The position numbers and the translations under genes are program-made. Source: JBILVQ01 sp044370375 (GTDB lineage Bacteria; Bacteroidota; Bacteroidia; UBA4408). From it: a stretch of 27,176 nucleotides of DNA. Under the pieces are notes generated by a model. That model was not told the DNA's origin. It made no database searches and saw nothing but the letters and a program-made list of their open reading frames with translations. The stretch lies in contig JBILVQ010000013.1 of assembly GCA_044370375.1 (NCBI GenBank), positions 1 to 27,176 on the forward strand, given 5' to 3'. Positions within the stretch are counted from its first letter, which is position 1. The number at the start of each line of letters is the position of its first letter. Positions 23,799 to 27,176 of this stretch are shown here, piece after piece.

Positions 23799-25067
23799 AT
23801 GAATGTACTTCTGCTGGGTTCAGGTGGCCGTGAACACGCCTTTTCGCATCAAATAAACCAAAGTAATCGCTTAACCCAATTGTATATTGCGCCCGGAAAT
23901 CCGGGTACTGCTCAATTGGGGATTAACCTTGACTTTGCATCTGGTGATTTTTTAAAAATTGCTGAGGCAATTGTTGATTTTTCAATTGATTTGGTGGTAG
24001 TGGGTCCGGAAGACCCACTGGTAAAAGGGATAAGAGATTTTTTAAGTCGCAATAAAGACACCGCTCATGTTCCGGTTGTTGGCCCAAATGCTGCCGCTGC
24101 AAGACTTGAAGGCAGCAAAGATTTCTCTAAGGCGTTTATGAACCGCCATCAAATTCCTACCGCCCGCTCATTTACCGTAACTTCCAACGTTTTGGCCGAG
24201 GGAATTCAATTCCTTGAACAATTGAAAGCTCCCTATGTCCTTAAGGCTGATGGATTAGCCGCGGGAAAGGGTGTTATCATTGAAAACAATCTGGAAAAGG
24301 CCCGCGAAGTTTTAAAAGAAATGTTGGATGGCAAATTTGGGGATGCATCTACAAAAGTGGTTGTTGAAGAGTTTCTCTCTGGTATTGAAGTATCCTGTTT
24401 TGTGGCACTAGATGGTTTCGATTATATTTTACTACCGGAAGCAAAAGATTACAAACGCGTTGGTGAAAAAGACAGTGGACTTAACACCGGAGGAATGGGT
24501 GCCGTGTCTCCTGTTCCATTTGCCGATGATGTTTTCATGCAAAAGGTAAAGGACCGCATTATTCACCCTACCATTACAGGATTTGTTCAGGAAGGCATTG
24601 AGTACATAGGTTTCCTGTTTATAGGACTCATGAACGTTGAGGGTGAACCCTATGTCATTGAATATAATTGTAGAATGGGAGATCCTGAAACCGAGGTGGT
24701 ATTACCCAGAATAAAAAGCGACTTTCTGGAATTACTTCAGGCCATGGGCACAGGAAAATTAAAAGACTATCGACTGGAAATTGATTCGAGGCATGCTGCA
24801 ACCATCATGTTGGTTTCTGGCGGTTACCCTGAAAGTTTTGAGACAGGAAAAATTATTTCCGGACTAGAGGAGGTAAAAAACGTTTTGGTTTTTCATGCTG
24901 GCACAAAAAAAACCGGCGGCAACATTGTTACCTCCGGTGGAAGAGTAATGGCTGTTACAGGGCTTGCAGCAACACGCGAAAAAGCCTTGGAACTATCGAA
25001 GGATGCCGCCAATTCAATTACCTTCGAAAAGAAGTACTTTCGAAAAGATATTGGATTCGACCTTTAA
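23799..25067 (+). CDS. purD: Phosphoribosylamine-glycine ligase (GAR synthetase)
   Basis: ATP-grasp enzyme for the second step of purine synthesis. The 422-residue product opens with VLLLGSGGREHAF (3-15). It has VVGPEDPLVKGI, the ATP-grasp segment KADGLAAGKGV (149-159), GGMGAVSP (231-238) and EYNCRMGDPETE (288-299), which carries the metal ligands. The ATG at 23799 is preceded by an A-rich tract; the frame extends to 23739, but the extra 20 residues lie outside the family. purQ is also in this window but 15 kb away and not co-transcribed. It ends 2 nt from the stop of a small opposing gene. Confidence 0.97.
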   Translation: MNVLLLGSGGREHAFSHQINQSNRLTQLYIAPGNPGTAQLGINLDFASGDFLKIAEAIVDFSIDLVVVGPEDPLVKGIRDFLSRNKDTAHVPVVGPNAAAARLEGSKDFSKAFMNRHQIPTARSFTVTSNVLAEGIQFLEQLKAPYVLKADGLAAGKGVIIENNLEKAREVLKEMLDGKFGDASTKVVVEEFLSGIEVSCFVALDGFDYILLPEAKDYKRVGEKDSGLNTGGMGAVSPVPFADDVFMQKVKDRIIHPTITGFVQEGIEYIGFLFIGLMNVEGEPYVIEYNCRMGDPETEVVLPRIKSDFLELLQAMGTGKLKDYRLEIDSRHAATIMLVSGGYPESFETGKIISGLEEVKNVLVFHAGTKKTGGNIVTSGGRVMAVTGLAATREKALELSKDAANSITFEKKYFRKDIGFDL

Positions 25068-25069
25068 GT

Positions 25070-25243
25070 TTAGTGCTCCGATTTAGGTTCGTTTCGATTT
25101 TTGGTTTCCCAAACAATCCAACCCAGAATGGCAATAGTCCCACCAATAATGATGATTCCATTAACACTTCTGGCAACAACCTCGAATACTGGAAACAAAA
25201 CTCCTTCAAAAAAGTCTGCTATTCCATTAAAAAAACGATTCAT
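25070..25243 (-). CDS. Small single-helix membrane protein, 57 residues
   Basis: A short gene between purD and the polytopic membrane gene. The ATG at 25243 opens MNRFFNGIADFFEGVLFPVF, an amphipathic aromatic segment. A hydrophobic helix at about 28-46 (NGIIIIGGTIAILGWIVW) and a charged tail KNRNEPKSEH follow, ending at TAA 25070-25072. Support comes from an exact -7 box 22 nt upstream, a sensible one-helix layout, and a fit into the whole gap between neighbours. From memory it resembles the short DUF6341-type proteins found beside purD and DUF6427 genes in flavobacteria; a profile search is needed to confirm. Function unknown. Confidence 0.75.
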   Translation of the reverse strand: MNRFFNGIADFFEGVLFPVFEVVARSVNGIIIIGGTIAILGWIVWETKNRNEPKSEH

Positions 25244-25264
25244 TTTTGTTCAAATTTGTATCGG

Positions 25265-25272
25265 CAAATGTA
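25265..25272 (-). promoter_or_regulatory. -7 promoter box of the 57-residue membrane protein gene
   Basis: The minus strand reads TACATTTG, an exact TAnnTTTG match, 21 nt upstream of the ATG at 25243. No TTG stands at the usual -33 spacing. Confidence 0.55.
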
Positions 25273-25307
25273 AAAATTGTTCTTTACAAATCTCCTAATC
25301 CAATAAA

Positions 25308-26291
25308 ATGTTTACCCGCCTTTTCAAAGAAAACCAACCCATTGCAGCTGCTTTAGCTGTAATACTCTCGGTTTTCTTGTGGTGGCAGGGTTACCGGTCA
25401 CCCCAAGCCATTGATAGCAATAACCTTATGCCGCTGGCTGATTTGGTACAATTCATTATCAATAAACAGCACTTTCTTTCCCTTACCATAGGTTTGGTTT
25501 TTACGCTTATCAATGGTTTTTTATTAAACGGATTGATTTCACGCTTTGAGATTTTTCCGGTTAAAAACTACTTCCCATTATTGTTTTATACCCTCTATAT
25601 GAGTGGGTTTGAAACTCAACTATTTCCTCATCCAATTCTTTTTGCACACACCTGTATCCTACTGGGACTTTTCCGTATTGCCCAATCAAACCGCATGGAC
25701 GAGGCCCTTGGAAAATATTTCGAGGCGGGTAGTTTGTTTTCCCTGGCTTCTCTATTTTATTTCCCCTCCATCCTGCTCTATCCTACGGTTTGGGTTGCCT
25801 TGATTGTAATTCGACCCTTCGTTTGGCGAGAATGGTTAACGTCCATGATGGGAATGCTGTTGCCCTATTTATTTGTATTTACCTGGTATTTTTGGTTTGA
25901 CGGAGTCAATCTTTTCGTATTTGGAAAAATCTTTTATCCAAGCCAGGATTTCGTGCCCAACCCAAGCGCCTGGTCTGGTTTTACCACTTCCAGCGTAATT
26001 GCCTGGTCCATCATCACTGCACTTTCCTTATGGTTGTTATTGGCAAGAGGATGGCCACTCAATACCATTTTATCAAAAAATATGCTGGTTGTTTTTATCT
26101 GGCTGTTGCTGCTCACAACCCTTGCCTTCCTTATGGCCCCTGCTTATGAAATTTTGTACTTTTCACTGATTGCCCTGCCCCTTTCAGTCATCATTTCTAA
26201 TTATTTTGTACAATTAAAATGGGGATTTTGGGCAGATTGTTTATTACTATCCCTAATTTCAGTGATTGTGATTGACGCACTCAATAATTGA
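25308..26291 (+). CDS. Polytopic membrane protein (DUF6427-like)
   Basis: A 327-residue integral membrane protein with about nine to ten hydrophobic helices. The N-terminus MFTRLFKENQPIAAALAVIL, the loop FPVKNYFPLLFYTLYMS and the block FYFPSILLYPTVWVALIVIRPFVWREW recall the DUF6427 family of flavobacteria, which is often coded near purD. This match is from memory. No catalytic motif is evident. The conserved acidic and aromatic positions between helices suggest an enzyme or transporter of lipid-linked substrates only weakly. It diverges from the 57-residue gene by 64 nt, so the two may share regulation. No clear terminator follows. Confidence 0.75.
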   Translation: MFTRLFKENQPIAAALAVILSVFLWWQGYRSPQAIDSNNLMPLADLVQFIINKQHFLSLTIGLVFTLINGFLLNGLISRFEIFPVKNYFPLLFYTLYMSGFETQLFPHPILFAHTCILLGLFRIAQSNRMDEALGKYFEAGSLFSLASLFYFPSILLYPTVWVALIVIRPFVWREWLTSMMGMLLPYLFVFTWYFWFDGVNLFVFGKIFYPSQDFVPNPSAWSGFTTSSVIAWSIITALSLWLLLARGWPLNTILSKNMLVVFIWLLLLTTLAFLMAPAYEILYFSLIALPLSVIISNYFVQLKWGFWADCLLLSLISVIVIDALNN

Positions 26292-26396
26292 TGAAAAACA
26301 TCTGTCCATTTGGGCTATATACCCCTATCTATCAATTATTTAGATAAATTTTGAAGCTCAAAAGCGGGTTAATTTTCTCAAATTTCAGGAAAAGTG

Positions 26397-26404
26397 TACT
26401 TTTG
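26397..26404 (+). promoter_or_regulatory. -7 promoter box of hppA
   Basis: TACTTTTG matches TAnnTTTG exactly, with a TTC 19 nt upstream as a weak -33 element. The 49 nt to the ATG include CCCTTTA/TAAAGGG (26408-26414 with 26420-26426), a 7 bp hairpin straddling the likely transcription start. Confidence 0.65.
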
Positions 26405-26453
26405 CAGCCCTTTAATTGATAAAGGGAAAGATACCTTTGATTAACAAACAAGT

Positions 26454-27176
26454 ATGGAAAACGTTATTTATTTAATCCCCGCGTTAGGGATTGTGGGCCT
26501 TTTGGTCATGGCAATTAAATCTGCCTGGGTTGTAAAACAAGATGCAGGTGATGCAAAAATGCAGGAATTGGCCGGCTATATTGCCAAAGGAGCCATGGCA
26601 TTTTTGAAAGCTGAATGGAAAATCCTTTCTTATTTCGTTGTAATTGCCGCAGTATTGCTGGCCTGGAGTGGTACAACCGTTGAAACTTCCAGCCCAATTA
26701 TTGCCTTATCATTTATTATCGGAGCGGTATTCTCTGCTCTTGCCGGTTACATTGGAATGAACATTGCAACCAAAGCCAATGTCAGAACAACGCAAGCTGC
26801 AAGAACCAGTTTAAAAAACGCTTTAAAAGTTTCCTTCACAGGAGGGTCTGTAATGGGCCTTGGAGTAGCCGGTTTGGCGGTTTTGGGCCTTGGTACGCTT
26901 TTTATCGTTTTCTACACTTTGTATGTTACCAGTACCGGTGCCAGTGTGAATGGTAAAGAAATGGAAAAAGCACTGGAAGTGCTCGCAGGTTTTTCCTTAG
27001 GAGCCGAATCTATCGCCCTTTTTGCCAGGGTTGGTGGTGGAATTTATACCAAAGCTGCCGATGTTGGTGCTGACCTGGTTGGAAAAGTTGAAGCCGGGAT
27101 TCCAGAGGATGATGTACGTAACCCTGCCACTATTGCAGATAACGTAGGTGATAACGTAGGTGATGTTGCCGGTATG
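26454..27176 (+). CDS. hppA: Membrane-bound ion-pumping inorganic pyrophosphatase (C-terminus outside window)
   Basis: Hydrolyses pyrophosphate and uses the energy to pump H+ or Na+ across the inner membrane. From the ATG at 26454 there are 241 uninterrupted codons to the window edge. Helices alternate with cytosolic loops, and the pyrophosphate site is reached at ARVGGGIYTKAADVGADLVG (191-210) and in the block EAGIPEDDVRNPATIADNVGDNVGDVAG (from 213), rich in the Asp residues that bind Mg-pyrophosphate. Full-length members are roughly 670-800 residues, so about one third is here. The residues that decide K+ dependence and the pumped ion lie beyond the edge or cannot be judged from this part. 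Confidence 0.96.
   Translation, partial: MENVIYLIPALGIVGLLVMAIKSAWVVKQDAGDAKMQELAGYIAKGAMAFLKAEWKILSYFVVIAAVLLAWSGTTVETSSPIIALSFIIGAVFSALAGYIGMNIATKANVRTTQAARTSLKNALKVSFTGGSVMGLGVAGLAVLGLGTLFIVFYTLYVTSTGASVNGKEMEKALEVLAGFSLGAESIALFARVGGGIYTKAADVGADLVGKVEAGIPEDDVRNPATIADNVGDNVGDVAGM

Noticed and set aside
25018..25209. Minus-strand 63-codon frame overlapping the end of purD
   Set aside because: It overlaps purD coding sequence and lies in a different frame from the 57-residue membrane gene, which has the better promoter, composition and fit to the gap.
26327..26347. TATCTA...TAGATA as a terminator after the DUF6427-like gene
   Set aside because: Only six AT-rich pairs with a 9 nt loop and no T-tract; too weak for a terminator.

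Overview
The window reads as chromosomal DNA from a member of the Bacteroidota, probably an aerobic one close to the Flavobacteriales. The evidence is as follows. The upstream regions carry the TAnnTTTG -7 box of this phylum, with six exact copies placed just before genes. A-rich leaders replace Shine-Dalgarno sites. Several gene families are typical of the phylum: a GSCFA-domain protein, a head-GIN (DUF2807) protein, PorT-like outer-membrane barrels, a CtlX-type citrulline hydrolase, and a membrane protein beside purD that resembles DUF6427. Heme A synthase implies an aa3-type oxidase. There is no sign of phage, insertion sequence, CRISPR or other mobile DNA. The gene density is that of a conserved core region.

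Layout. 1-2246: mutS (C-terminus beyond the left edge) diverges from a SpoU/TrmH RNA methyltransferase. 2256-4823: two minus-strand envelope genes, an OmpA/TPR lipoprotein and then a small secreted protein, separated by a hairpin terminator. 4920-6048: folK and a deoxynucleoside kinase overlap on the minus strand and diverge from sppA (6223-7995). A symmetric terminator separates sppA from the convergent dusB-purQ pair (8055-9748). 9790-10893: a CPBP membrane protease and tRNA-Ser(GGA). 11024-12787: a GSCFA protein diverges from a diacylglycerol-kinase-family lipid kinase. 12784-16314: a tight minus-strand operon of asnS, rpoN (sigma-54) and a degenerate PAP2-like membrane protein. 16430-18291: ctaA and ctlX are convergent and overlap by 4 nt. 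18397-19863: a DUF2807 domain fused to an outer-membrane barrel. 20051-21592: a propionyl-CoA-carboxylase-type carboxyltransferase. 21609-23692: an ECF sigma factor translationally coupled to a protein that joins an anti-sigma-like N-terminus, one membrane helix and an outer-membrane barrel. 23799-26291: purD, a 57-residue membrane protein and a polytopic membrane protein. 26454-end: hppA (membrane pyrophosphatase), cut by the right edge.

Most genes are housekeeping: mismatch repair, tRNA modification and charging, purine and folate synthesis, nucleotide salvage, heme A, and propionyl-CoA metabolism. The least ordinary parts are the ECF sigma/barrel pair, the GIN-barrel fusion, the 57-residue membrane gene beside purD, and the PAP2-like protein with altered catalytic residues facing a lipid kinase. 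No gene cluster here is clearly a new defence or mobile system. The sigma/barrel pair is the best candidate for an under-described signalling system.
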